DNA from: JAJPXI01 sp051867655
Lineage (GTDB): Bacteria > Bacillota > Clostridia > Oscillospirales > Oscillospiraceae
DNA: 64,000 nt
NCBI GenBank assembly: GCA_051867655.1
Contig: JBJDYV010000089.1
Location: 1 to 64,000, forward strand
Reading direction: 5' to 3'
Shown: positions 8,426 through 15,896 of the stretch, piece by piece
Position numbering within the stretch: position 1 is the stretch's first letter
Layout: every line of letters begins with the position of its first letter
The notes under the pieces: generated by a model
What the model was told of the DNA's origin: nothing
Databases searched by the model: none
What the model saw: the letters and a program-made list of their open reading frames with translations, nothing else
Position numbers and translations under genes: made by a program

Positions 8426-9937
8426 ATGAACATTAAGGACGCGAAGGAAGAGATCCGCAACGCGATCTTTACCTATTTTACCAAAAATGAATTCGGCGAG
8501 TATGAGATCCCCCTGGAAAAACAGCGCCCGCTGTTTCTGATGGGCCCGCCGGGTATCGGCAAGACCGCGATCATGGAACAGATCGCGCAGGAGCTCGGCG
8601 TCGGCCTGGTCAGCTACTCCATGAGCCACCATACCCGCCAGAGCGCCCTCGGTCTGCCGTTTATCGTAAAAAAGACCTACGGCGGGAAGGAGTACAGCGT
8701 ATCGGAGTACACGATGAGCGAGATCATCGCCTCCGTCTACGATATGATGGAAGACACCGGCCTGAAAGAGGGTATTCTGTTCCTGGACGAGATCAACTGC
8801 GTCTCGGAAACGCTGGCCCCCGCCATGCTCCAGTTTCTGCAGTACAAGGTATTTGGGCGTCATCAGGTCCCCTACGGCTGGATCGTGGTGACCGCCGGAA
8901 ACCCGCCGGAGTACAACAACTCCGTCCGCGAGTTTGACATTGTGACCTGGGACCGCCTGAAGCGCATCGATATTGAGCCGGACTACGACGCGTGGAAGGA
9001 ATACGCCGTGAACGCCGGGGTCCATCCGGCCATCACGACCTATCTGGATATCAAAAAGGGCGATTTTTACAAGATCGAATCCACCCTGGACGGCAAGACC
9101 TTCGCCACCGCCCGCGGCTGGACCGACCTGTCCGCGACCATGCGGATCTACGAGCGCCGCGGCTTCAAGATCACCGAGCGGCTGGTGGGCCAGTATCTGC
9201 AAAACAAGCAGATCGCCAAGGATTTCGCGATCTACTATGATCTGTTCAATAAGTATCGGTCGGATTATCAGGTGGACAAGATCCTGGACGGCAAGGACGA
9301 CATTGACATCCGGACCCGGGCGAAGAAGGCCAAGTTTGACGAACGACTCAGCCTTTTGGGCCTTCTGCTGGACGCCATGTCCGTGCGTCTGAAGGCCGTT
9401 TGCCTGGAGGAAGACGTGATCACGGAGCTGATCCCCCTGCTGAAAAATGTCCGGCTTGCCCTGACCGATCCCGGAATGGATGCGGACCGTGCGCTGAGCG
9501 CGCAGATCGCCCAAAACAACGCCGTGATCGAAACGGGAAAGCGGGCCTCCACCCTCTCGGTGGACCGGCTCCACATTTTGAACCGCGTCTCCGCGATCCT
9601 AGAGGAGGATCGCGCTCAGTTCTCCTCCGACAGCGTCAAGACCGGCGAGGAGGCCTTCGCGGTGATCAAGGCGGATTTCGACCGCCGCGTCGCCTCGCTG
9701 AAAGAACAGGCGAAGGAAACGCGGGAGAAGCTCTCCAACATGTACGATTTCTGCGACGGCGTGTTCGGCGACAGCCAGGAGCTGATCATCCTCGAAACCG
9801 AGCTGACCATCAACAGCTACGCCTCCCGCTTCATCAGCCGCTACGGCTCCAAGGAGTATTTCGCCCACAACCAGGACCTGCTGTTCTATGAGCGGCAGCT
9901 GGAGATCGTAAACGAGCTGGAAAACATGGACCTCTGA
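8426..9937 (+). CDS. MoxR-type AAA+ ATPase
   Basis: Walker A is GPPGIGKT at residues 40-47 and Walker B is ILFLDE ending at 122, followed by AGNPPEYNN (sensor 1) and WDRLKRI (arginine-finger region), in the MoxR order. The protein is 503 residues, longer than a minimal ~330-residue MoxR, with a helical C-terminal extension. MoxR ATPases act as chaperones together with VWA partners; the partner is the gene two upstream. The start ATG 8426 follows GGAGGAAAG. A strong terminator follows, so it closes the operon. Confidence 0.9.
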   Translation: MNIKDAKEEIRNAIFTYFTKNEFGEYEIPLEKQRPLFLMGPPGIGKTAIMEQIAQELGVGLVSYSMSHHTRQSALGLPFIVKKTYGGKEYSVSEYTMSEIIASVYDMMEDTGLKEGILFLDEINCVSETLAPAMLQFLQYKVFGRHQVPYGWIVVTAGNPPEYNNSVREFDIVTWDRLKRIDIEPDYDAWKEYAVNAGVHPAITTYLDIKKGDFYKIESTLDGKTFATARGWTDLSATMRIYERRGFKITERLVGQYLQNKQIAKDFAIYYDLFNKYRSDYQVDKILDGKDDIDIRTRAKKAKFDERLSLLGLLLDAMSVRLKAVCLEEDVITELIPLLKNVRLALTDPGMDADRALSAQIAQNNAVIETGKRASTLSVDRLHILNRVSAILEEDRAQFSSDSVKTGEEAFAVIKADFDRRVASLKEQAKETREKLSNMYDFCDGVFGDSQELIILETELTINSYASRFISRYGSKEYFAHNQDLLFYERQLEIVNELENMDL

Positions 9938-9958
9938 TCCACTTCAGGGCCCCCTCCC

Positions 9959-9997
9959 AAAACGCCCGGGCGCATATACGCTCGGGCGTTTTGCTTT
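9959..9997 (+). terminator. Intrinsic terminator after the MoxR-type gene
   Basis: Stem AAAACGCCCGGGCG (9959-9972) with 9979-9992 (one G-T pair), loop CATATA, then GCTTTT. Confidence 0.88.
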
Positions 9998-10023
9998 TCA
10001 GGCGGCGAATTGTGTGCTATAAT
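9995..10023 (+). promoter_or_regulatory. Sigma-A promoter for the HTH gene
   Basis: TTTTCA (9995-10000), 17-base gap, TATAAT (10018-10023); the ATG follows about 40 bases later. The -35 overlaps the T-run of the preceding terminator. Confidence 0.6.
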
Positions 10024-10061
10024 TGTGATATCATGAAAGCGCAGGAACGGAGGACGTTGCC

Positions 10062-10571
10062 ATGGGCAGAGCTTCAACGAAAACGAATAAAAACATTTAT
10101 CAGACCACCCGGGAGGATCTGCAGCTCACCCGGGAGAAAGCCAGTGAACTGCTGGGCTCCATTGCGCCGGAGCGCATTGAAAAAATCGAAAGCGAGAAGT
10201 GCCTGCCCCATCCCGACGAAGTTCTGGTCATGGCCGATAAGTATAAGCTCCCCAACCTTTGCAACTATTACTGCGCGAACCAGTGCCCGATCGGACAGCA
10301 GTATGTCCCCGAGATCAAAATCAAGGATTTGTCTCAGATCGTGCTGGAAATGCTGGCGTCCCTCAATTCGATGAACAAAAAGAAAGAGCGCTTGATCGAG
10401 ATCACCGCGGACGGCAAGATCGACCGCGAGGAATTGGAAGACTTTGTTTTCATTCAGGAAGAGCTGGAGCGGATCTCGATCACCGTGGAGACCTTACAGC
10501 TCTGGGCCGAAAAAATGCTAGCCACCGGAGTCATTGACATGGAAGAATATACGGCTCTCAAGGCAAAATAA
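10062..10571 (+). CDS. Helix-turn-helix (XRE-like) regulator
   Basis: The 169-residue protein begins with an XRE-like HTH (about residues 12-55: REDLQLTREKASELL, RIEKIESEK), followed by LCNYYC and NQCPIG cysteines and a helical C-terminal domain containing EITADGKIDREE. This arrangement is familiar from a conserved small regulator of Clostridia whose targets are unknown to me. It is a single-gene unit with its own promoter and terminator, GGAGGA before the ATG, and no obvious autoregulatory palindrome. Confidence 0.8.
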   Translation: MGRASTKTNKNIYQTTREDLQLTREKASELLGSIAPERIEKIESEKCLPHPDEVLVMADKYKLPNLCNYYCANQCPIGQQYVPEIKIKDLSQIVLEMLASLNSMNKKKERLIEITADGKIDREELEDFVFIQEELERISITVETLQLWAEKMLATGVIDMEEYTALKAK

Positions 10572-10588
10572 AGAAAGATCGCCCCAAA

Positions 10589-10630
10589 CCGGAGCGTCAG
10601 CATACGCTGATGCTCCGGCCTATTTTTCTT
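10589..10630 (+). terminator. Intrinsic terminator after the HTH gene
   Basis: Stem CCGGAGCGTCAGC (10589-10601) with 10606-10618, one mismatch, then TATTTTTCTTTT. Confidence 0.88.
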
Positions 10631-10731
10631 TTCCAGCAGAAATAAACGGCAGTAACTTGCCCAAACAGTCATTGATCCGAAAAGGAGCCGGCTGTACAAT
10701 GATCATACAGCAAGAAAGGGAGGGATGCTTC

Positions 10732-10863
10732 GTGAGCGCAAAAGAACGGGTATTGGCGATCCGGCTTTGGGAGAAAACATTGAAAAAACCGGCTTATACC
10801 AAAGCTCTGGGGATCGAAGCCGGGATGACCAAAAATCACGTTGGCAGCAAAACAGGGTGGTAA
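10732..10863 (+). CDS. Small conserved-looking protein, 43 residues
   Basis: GTG 10732 follows AAAGGGAGGG at good spacing and opens a 43-residue frame: basic, soluble, with ERVLAIRLWEK and ALGIEAG. A longer version from ATG 10699 (54 residues) is possible but has no ribosome site as good. I have an impression of similar short proteins in Clostridia but cannot name a function. It is followed within 8 bases by another short gene. Confidence 0.5.
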   Translation: MSAKERVLAIRLWEKTLKKPAYTKALGIEAGMTKNHVGSKTGW

Positions 10864-10871
10864 ACCGAGGC

Positions 10872-11051
10872 ATGGGAAAATTAAATCATCAGGAAGACTT
10901 TTCGAAGCTCCACCGCATATGGGTGGGAGAAAAGGACCGTATTGCCTCGTTTCATGAGGTCGAGGCCTATGAACTACAGACCTTCCGCGACTATGATGCC
11001 TTCCTGCAATATCTTCGGGACTTGCAAACGCGCGGTTTCCGCTTTCAATAA
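10872..11051 (+). CDS. Small hypothetical protein, 59 residues
   Basis: ATG 10872 opens a 59-residue acidic/aromatic protein ending in GFRFQ, with KLHRIWVGEKDRIASFHEV. Composition (many F, Y, H, D, E) is that of a folded soluble protein rather than a chance frame, and the frame is packed between two others. The ribosome site is weak (CGAGGC). The function is unknown. Confidence 0.5.
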   Translation: MGKLNHQEDFSKLHRIWVGEKDRIASFHEVEAYELQTFRDYDAFLQYLRDLQTRGFRFQ

Positions 11052-11094
11052 GAACCGCTGCCATGCAGCAAAATGGGAAAAGAGAGGTGTGCGT

Positions 11095-11571
11095 GTGAAG
11101 CTGTACATCAAGCAAAAAGTGTTTTCCTGGCCGGACAGATTTACGGTCAAAGACGCCGACGGCCGGGACCGCTATTCTGTAGAGGGTGAGTTATTTTCCT
11201 GGGGCAAAAAACTCCATGTTTATGACAGAAGCGGAAAGGAAGCCGCATTCATTCAGCAGAAAACTTTTCGCTTCATGCCGACGTATTCCGTCTATGTGAA
11301 CGGCCTCCAGGCGGCCGAAATCGTCAAGGAGTTTTCTTTCCTGTCCCCCCGATACAGCATTGAAGGGCCGGGGTGGGACGTCAGGGGCAGCATCATGGGC
11401 CATGAATACGAAATCACCCAGGCGGATCGCACCATTGTAACCATTCATAAGGAATGGATGACATGGGGCGACTGCTATGAATTGGATGTTGCAGCCCCCC
11501 AGGACGAGCTGATCGCGCTCGCGGTGGTTCTGGCTATCGACTGCGTGATCGCAGCGTCCAACGACTCATGA
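11095..11571 (+). CDS. LURP-one-related family protein (YxjI-like)
   Basis: The 158-residue protein resembles the LURP-one-related fold, a 12-strand beta barrel related to Tubby: repeated short beta segments such as LYIKQKVFSW, RFTVKDADG, YSVEGELFSWG and VTIHKEW. The C-terminal hydrophobic helix (LIALAVVLAIDCVIAAS) fits the helix that threads the barrel. The bacterial role is unknown; a membrane or lipid link is assumed from Tubby. I chose GTG 11095 because AGAGAGG lies eight bases upstream and MKLYIKQK is the typical start. Confidence 0.75.
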   Translation: MKLYIKQKVFSWPDRFTVKDADGRDRYSVEGELFSWGKKLHVYDRSGKEAAFIQQKTFRFMPTYSVYVNGLQAAEIVKEFSFLSPRYSIEGPGWDVRGSIMGHEYEITQADRTIVTIHKEWMTWGDCYELDVAAPQDELIALAVVLAIDCVIAASNDS

Positions 11572-11625
11572 GGGCGGATATCCATGTGAAAATTACGGTG
11601 CGTGACGCAAGATTGGGAGGCTCAT

Positions 11626-12174
11626 ATGAAACGCAGTTTACTGATGGGGATCGTTCTGTTCCTGCTGCTTCTGACTGCCTGCGGAAAAAACACCGGTGAT
11701 CCCAACGTCTATGATGTGGAATACGGCGGAAAGACCTACACCGTGGACCAGAATAATCAGACGATCACCTTCGACGGCCATGTGTGTGAGTTTGAACTGT
11801 CAGGCAATGGAAACAGCATGCGATTCAAAGTGACCTATCCGGACGGCTCCACATATTTTTGGAACCAGACCGGGAATACGGGCGAAGGCGGTTGGAGCGA
11901 TGACTATGACGCGGAACGCTATGTCTCCGGGGATACACTTTGGTCCGTTCTTGAGCAGGGGCGGCCTTCCGCACGAAACAATTCGGGGCACTGGTTTTTG
12001 GGGGTTCTGCTTGTCGCGGCAGGCATTTTCCAAGCAGCCTCTCCCCGGACTTTGTGGTATATCAGTCATGGTTGGCGCTATAAAGACGCCGAACCCTCGG
12101 ACCTGGCCTTGGGGCTGGGGCGAATCGGCGGCGGTGTTGTCGTCATCATTGGAATAATTTGCTTCTTTATTTAG
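11626..12174 (+). CDS. Lipoprotein with C-terminal membrane helices (DUF6199-like)
   Basis: A signal peptide with lipobox LTAC (cysteine near residue 19) is followed by an extracellular segment of about 95 residues rich in Tyr, Asp and Asn. Two hydrophobic helices come at the end (WFLGVLLVAAGIFQA and the last 20 residues), separated by WRYKDAEPSD. The C-terminal part resembles DUF6199. The start is ATG 11626 after GGGAGG. It is the last gene before a bidirectional terminator. The function is unknown. Confidence 0.7.
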   Translation: MKRSLLMGIVLFLLLLTACGKNTGDPNVYDVEYGGKTYTVDQNNQTITFDGHVCEFELSGNGNSMRFKVTYPDGSTYFWNQTGNTGEGGWSDDYDAERYVSGDTLWSVLEQGRPSARNNSGHWFLGVLLVAAGIFQAASPRTLWYISHGWRYKDAEPSDLALGLGRIGGGVVVIIGIICFFI

Positions 12175-12188
12175 GCAAAAAAACGATC

Positions 12189-12224
12189 AGCCCCTCCGGC
12201 TCAAAAACCGGAGGGGCTTTCGTT
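12189..12224. terminator. Bidirectional intrinsic terminator
   Basis: AGCCCCTCCGG (12189-12199) pairs with 12208-12218. The A-run at 12177-12184 gives seven T on the minus strand, while the plus strand has TTTCGTT. It lies between convergent genes. Confidence 0.85.
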
Positions 12225-13581
12225 ACGATGGGAGCGTTCTCCTGAAGGATATGGTCAGCTCGCCGTCCTTCCACCGCACCCGGTCGGCCCAGCGGGACCG
12301 CTTTGCCCAGGGCTGTTCCCCATCCCGGACCAGCAATCCGGTCCGGAAGGCGGAGAGCATCACGCCGATCAGCGCCATATTCACCACCAGCGCCGTATTG
12401 GCGTAGGAGATCAGCGGCAGAGAGATGCCGCCGAAAAGGCAGATCCCCAAATTGAGGCACACATAGAGCAAAACCTGGAGTGCCAGGGTCAGGATCACCG
12501 AAAGAGAAGCCAGCCTTCCCAGCATGTTCTTCTGCTTCAGGCACTTGTGAACGGCAGCCGCGAAGAAGACGAGGAACACTGCAAGAAGGACGATCAGTGA
12601 GATCCAGCCGACGCGGTGGATCAGGTACGTGAGCAAAAAGTCTGTACTCTCCAATAAAAACGGGGTGACTGCTTCATAGGCTTCCAATGTTCCTTTTCCC
12701 ACCAGCCGCGCACCAGCCAGTACTTCCCGGATCAGCATGCCCGTCCATCCGCGCCCCGTGGGGTCAAGCTCCGGATGAAAAGCCAATTCCATGCGTTCCC
12801 TCAAATAGGCGCTGCTCCAAATGTACAGGAATACCGTCGCGGCGCCCACCAGGACAAGCGCGCCCAAAAGGATCAGGCCGCGCCCTTTTCCGATTTTGAA
12901 CCAGTCCCCCCAGGCCGCCGCCGTGATCAGCAGCCCCGCCACGCACGGAATGATAGCGCAAAAGACGCACGGAACCGCCAGGCCGACGAGTGCGAAAGCC
13001 AGCCCCAGATACCTCTTCCCGCGCAGCCCGTACAGCAGCGCGGCGTAAGCCAGGGGCAGCAGCAAGGTCAGCTGTGCCGCAATATAGGAACGGCCTCTTG
13101 CACCCGCTGGGTCGAATAAGATCACACAGCTGATCAGCGCGATCGCTCCGGCGAAAAACGCCAGCGGCCATTTCCCCAGGATCGTATAATCCATAAAGTA
13201 GGCACCGATGAGGCAGCCGAATCCGAGAAGCGCGGCGATCAAATGAAAGAGAAGCCGGCCGGAAAAAACACTGTCACAAGTAATAAAGATATGAATGCCC
13301 AATCCCGCCAGCAGCAGAATGCCGGTCAGGACCAGCAGACCCCAGGACGGCTTCGGGCGGTGCACGCGGTCCAGGCTCGTGCCGATCTCCACCGCGTCGC
13401 CCATCTGACGGATGGATTCGTCGATGGCTTCCTCCTCCCCCATCCCGCCGCGCACCAGGGCGTCACACTGGTCCTGCAAGTGCGTTTCGATCTCACGGGC
13501 GATCACCGGCCGGGCCTTTTTCCAGCGAAGCTGCCCGCACACGAGCGCGGCGTAGTCCCTGAATTTGTCAGACTGCTGCAA
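12223..13581 (-). CDS. Membrane protein: HAAS-like N-terminal domain plus FtsW/RodA (SEDS)-like domain
   Basis: Residues 1-80 resemble the cytoplasmic HAAS / permease-prefix domain that accompanies PadR regulators (IETHLQDQCDALV, GMGEEEAIDESI, MGD). About ten membrane helices follow. Two stretches recall SEDS polymerases: STDFLLTYLIHRVGW, like the 'HTDFIFAxxxEELG' loop, and PLISYANTAL, like 'PFISYGGSSL'. The acidic residue of the EELG loop is absent, so glycosyltransferase activity is uncertain. GTG 13590 lies inside GGGAGGTG; TTG 13581, eight bases after GGGAGG, is the better start. It overlaps padR, and both are probably made from the PadR-controlled promoter. Confidence 0.75.
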   Translation of the reverse strand: MQQSDKFRDYAALVCGQLRWKKARPVIAREIETHLQDQCDALVRGGMGEEEAIDESIRQMGDAVEIGTSLDRVHRPKPSWGLLVLTGILLLAGLGIHIFITCDSVFSGRLLFHLIAALLGFGCLIGAYFMDYTILGKWPLAFFAGAIALISCVILFDPAGARGRSYIAAQLTLLLPLAYAALLYGLRGKRYLGLAFALVGLAVPCVFCAIIPCVAGLLITAAAWGDWFKIGKGRGLILLGALVLVGAATVFLYIWSSAYLRERMELAFHPELDPTGRGWTGMLIREVLAGARLVGKGTLEAYEAVTPFLLESTDFLLTYLIHRVGWISLIVLLAVFLVFFAAAVHKCLKQKNMLGRLASLSVILTLALQVLLYVCLNLGICLFGGISLPLISYANTALVVNMALIGVMLSAFRTGLLVRDGEQPWAKRSRWADRVRWKDGELTISFRRTLPS

Positions 13582-13915
13582 GGCTGGCACCTCCCTGCAA
13601 AACGCGGCTCACCGCCTTCGTATACGCATCCCATTCCACCTGCTTCTCCTCCAGCAGCTTCCGGCCCTTGCGCGTCAGGTGGTAATACCGCCGGGGGCGC
13701 TGGGTGTTTTCGTCCTTTTCATAGGCGGTGATCAGCTCCTTTTCCTCCAGTCCGTGCAGCAGCGGGTACAGCGTGCCCGTCTTCAGCTCAAAGGTGTGGT
13801 CCGAACGCCGGGCCAGCTCCTCGATCATCTGATATCCGTACATGTCCTGCCCCTCCAGCAGCTTCAGAATGAGCATGGTGCTGCTTCCGGCCAGCAAGCT
13901 TTTGTCAAACGCCAT
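13568..13915 (-). CDS. PadR-family transcriptional regulator
   Basis: The 115-residue protein is a typical small PadR repressor: a winged HTH with STMLILKLLEG, MYGYQMIEEL, GTLYPLLHGLEEKELI and RRYYHLTRKGR, then a short dimerisation helix. I prefer ATG 13915, six bases after GGAGGG, over ATG 13918. Its gene overlaps the HAAS/SEDS-like gene, the usual PadR-effector pairing. A large palindrome sits on its own promoter, so autorepression relieved by a ligand is likely. Confidence 0.9.
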   Translation of the reverse strand: MAFDKSLLAGSSTMLILKLLEGQDMYGYQMIEELARRSDHTFELKTGTLYPLLHGLEEKELITAYEKDENTQRPRRYYHLTRKGRKLLEEKQVEWDAYTKAVSRVLQGGASLAAV

Positions 13916-13927
13916 CATATTCCCTCC

Positions 13928-13973
13928 ATAAGTAGATTATCTACCTATCATTATAGGTAGATAATCTACTTAT
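13928..13973. promoter_or_regulatory. PadR operator: 21-bp perfect inverted repeat
   Basis: Arms 13928-13948 and 13953-13973 are exact reverse complements with a 4-base centre. Each arm itself holds the palindrome GTAGAT-A/T-ATCTAC. One arm fills the -35/-10 spacer and the other lies between the -10 and the start codon of padR, ideal for repression by two PadR dimers. Confidence 0.85.
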
Positions 13974-13978
13974 GTCAA
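13950..13978 (-). promoter_or_regulatory. Consensus sigma-A promoter of padR
   Basis: On the minus strand TTGACA (13978-13973), 17-base spacer, TATAAT (13955-13950): a perfect consensus promoter embedded in the operator. Confidence 0.92.
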
Positions 13979-13997
13979 GACTTTTTTCACTTTTTTC

Positions 13998-14026
13998 TTG
14001 TCCTTTTACAGCTCTTCTGTTACAAT
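13998..14026 (+). promoter_or_regulatory. Sigma-A promoter for the zinc-ribbon membrane protein
   Basis: TTGTCC (13998-14003), 17-base spacer, TACAAT (14021-14026); the gene starts 60 bases downstream. It diverges from the padR promoter. Confidence 0.65.
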
Positions 14027-14085
14027 ATTTAAAAGATTTCCACCATGGAAGCCGGCCCTGCCGGCAGATTGAAAAGAGGATTTCC

Positions 14086-14391
14086 ATGCTGATCGTTTCA
14101 AAGAAAAAATTGCTGGCAACCCGGATCATCATGTGGGGCGGGATCGGTCTCGCCGCGCTGGGCGCGATCCTGTTTTACATCTCGTCCGATACCTTTGGGA
14201 CCGCGAGTATCGCCTTGCTCGCCGGCGGCCTGATCGTCAGCCTGCTGGGCGCAACCTGCATGAAGCGCCTGTTCCGCTGTCCTAACTGCAGGAAGAGCGT
14301 GCTCGGCAGTGATTCCGGCGTCGATCTCCGCACCTCAAATTGCCCCAGCCGCTGCCCGCACTGCGGGGCAGAAGTCCGGGTGGAAGAATAA
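14086..14391 (+). CDS. Small membrane protein with C-terminal zinc ribbon
   Basis: The 101-residue protein has two membrane helices (about residues 12-32 and 40-60) and a C-terminal cytoplasmic ribbon with CPNC and CPHC pairs that should bind one zinc. ATG 14086 is preceded by AAGAGGA. The function is unknown. It precedes a large hairpin and the MATE gene. Confidence 0.65.
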   Translation: MLIVSKKKLLATRIIMWGGIGLAALGAILFYISSDTFGTASIALLAGGLIVSLLGATCMKRLFRCPNCRKSVLGSDSGVDLRTSNCPSRCPHCGAEVRVEE

Positions 14392-14409
14392 GCGGCCTCA
14401 TCGGGCCGC

Positions 14410-14470
14410 TCCGGGATACAGACAAAGTGGCATTGGCTTACTTCCAATGCCACTTTGTCTGTATCCCGGA
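14410..14470. repeat. 27-bp perfect inverted repeat (hairpin) before the MATE gene
   Basis: Arms 14410-14436 and 14444-14470 are exact reverse complements with a 7-base loop. No T-run follows on the plus strand (AAAGAAG), so it is not an ordinary plus-strand terminator, and it ends only 20 bases before the MATE start. It could be a processing or attenuation hairpin or a dispersed palindromic repeat. Confidence 0.85.
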
Positions 14471-14490
14471 AAGAAGAACAGGAGACCTCT

Positions 14491-15840
14491 ATGAACGACA
14501 GAAATGATCTGACTACCGGCAGCGTGGCAAAGAAACTGATTGCCTTTGCCCTGCCCATCTTGGGCATGAACCTGCTGCAGGCGGTCTACAATATTGTGGA
14601 CATGATCATCGTGGGACAGTTCACCGACACCGCCGCCATGTCGGCGGTCAGCATCGGCGGACTGCTCACATCGCTGGTCCTGTGCGTGTGCAACGGCCTG
14701 TCCAACGGCTGCTCCGTCTTCGTGGCCCGGCTGTTCGGCATGAAGAAAAAAGATGAGATGAAAAGCTACGTCGGCTCCACACTGTCCTTTCTCCTTCTGC
14801 TGGCTATTCTTTTTACCGTCGGGGTCATCCTTCTGCGCCAGCCCATTCTCCGGGCGCTGAACACGCCGGAGGAGAGCTTCCGGCAGACGGAGAGTTATCT
14901 CATCATCTGTATGGCCGGAACGGTGTTCGTCTATGTGTACGGGGTGTTCAGCGCGGCCCTGCGGGGCATCGGCGAGTCGCTGCACCCCCTGATCTATGTG
15001 GTCATCACCACCATTGAGAACGTCATCCTCGATCTTCTGTTCGTGGCCGTGCTTGGCTGGGGCGCGGCGGGTGCGGCAGCGGCCACCATCATCAGCCAGG
15101 CCACCAGTATGGCCCTGGTGCTCCTGTTCACCAAGCGCAGCACCGAGCTGTTCGATTTCCGTCCCGCCTCGCTCCGGATCGATCCGCAAAAGCTGAAAGG
15201 TCTTCTGGCCGTGGGCCTGCCCCAGGCCATCCAGTATGTCTGCACCAGCATCTCCTTCCTTCTCATCAACTCGCTGATCAACACCTACGGTGTCGCCGCC
15301 TCCGCCGCCGCGGGCGCCGCAGCGAAGATCGGCTCCTTCGGCAACCTGCCCGGTCTGGCCTGTATGTCGGCCATCGTGACCATGACAGCGCAGAACCACC
15401 CCACGGGTAATTACAAACGCATTCTCCGGGGCCTGGCCTGCGGCCTGGTTGTCTCGCTCTCCATCTCCGGCGCGTTCTGCCTGCTCTGCCAGTTCTTCCC
15501 GGAAAGGATGTACGCTTTGTTCACCAGTGACCCGGCCGTCGCCGCGGTCGGCGTCGATTACCTGCGCCTGTACGCCATCTGCTTCCTTACCGAGGTCACC
15601 ATGTTCTGTATGTACGGCGTGCTGACCGGCGCGGGATATACAACGGTCACCATGGTTTCCTCCGTCACCATGTCCTTCGCCATCCGCTATCTGGCGGCGT
15701 TCCTGCTGAGCAATTACACCTCGTTGGGCTTCAACGGCATCGGTCTGGCCTACTCCCTGGCCCCCCTGCTGGGCATCGCCGTGTCCATCTGCTTTCTGGT
15801 CTCCGGCAAATGGAAAACAAGCCGGATCACCGTTGTCTGA
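14491..15840 (+). CDS. MATE-family efflux transporter
   Basis: The 449-residue protein has twelve predicted membrane helices in two related halves. It opens with the MATE pattern GSVAKKLIAFALPILGMNLLQAVYN split around P23, and the second half repeats it (GLPQAIQYV). MATE proteins export cationic drugs or metabolites against Na+ or H+. The start ATG 14491 has CAGGAG upstream. A strong terminator follows. Confidence 0.92.
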   Translation: MNDRNDLTTGSVAKKLIAFALPILGMNLLQAVYNIVDMIIVGQFTDTAAMSAVSIGGLLTSLVLCVCNGLSNGCSVFVARLFGMKKKDEMKSYVGSTLSFLLLLAILFTVGVILLRQPILRALNTPEESFRQTESYLIICMAGTVFVYVYGVFSAALRGIGESLHPLIYVVITTIENVILDLLFVAVLGWGAAGAAAATIISQATSMALVLLFTKRSTELFDFRPASLRIDPQKLKGLLAVGLPQAIQYVCTSISFLLINSLINTYGVAASAAAGAAAKIGSFGNLPGLACMSAIVTMTAQNHPTGNYKRILRGLACGLVVSLSISGAFCLLCQFFPERMYALFTSDPAVAAVGVDYLRLYAICFLTEVTMFCMYGVLTGAGYTTVTMVSSVTMSFAIRYLAAFLLSNYTSLGFNGIGLAYSLAPLLGIAVSICFLVSGKWKTSRITVV

Positions 15841-15848
15841 ATCTGTCA

Positions 15849-15888
15849 AAAAGGGCCTTGAAATCGGTTGATTTCAGGGCCCTTTTAC
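15849..15888. terminator. Bidirectional intrinsic terminator
   Basis: AAAAGGGCCTTGAAATC (15849-15865) pairs with 15870-15886 (one G-T) around GGTT. Arms begin and end in A and T runs, so it serves both convergent genes. Confidence 0.88.
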
Positions 15889-15896
15889 GTTTGATC

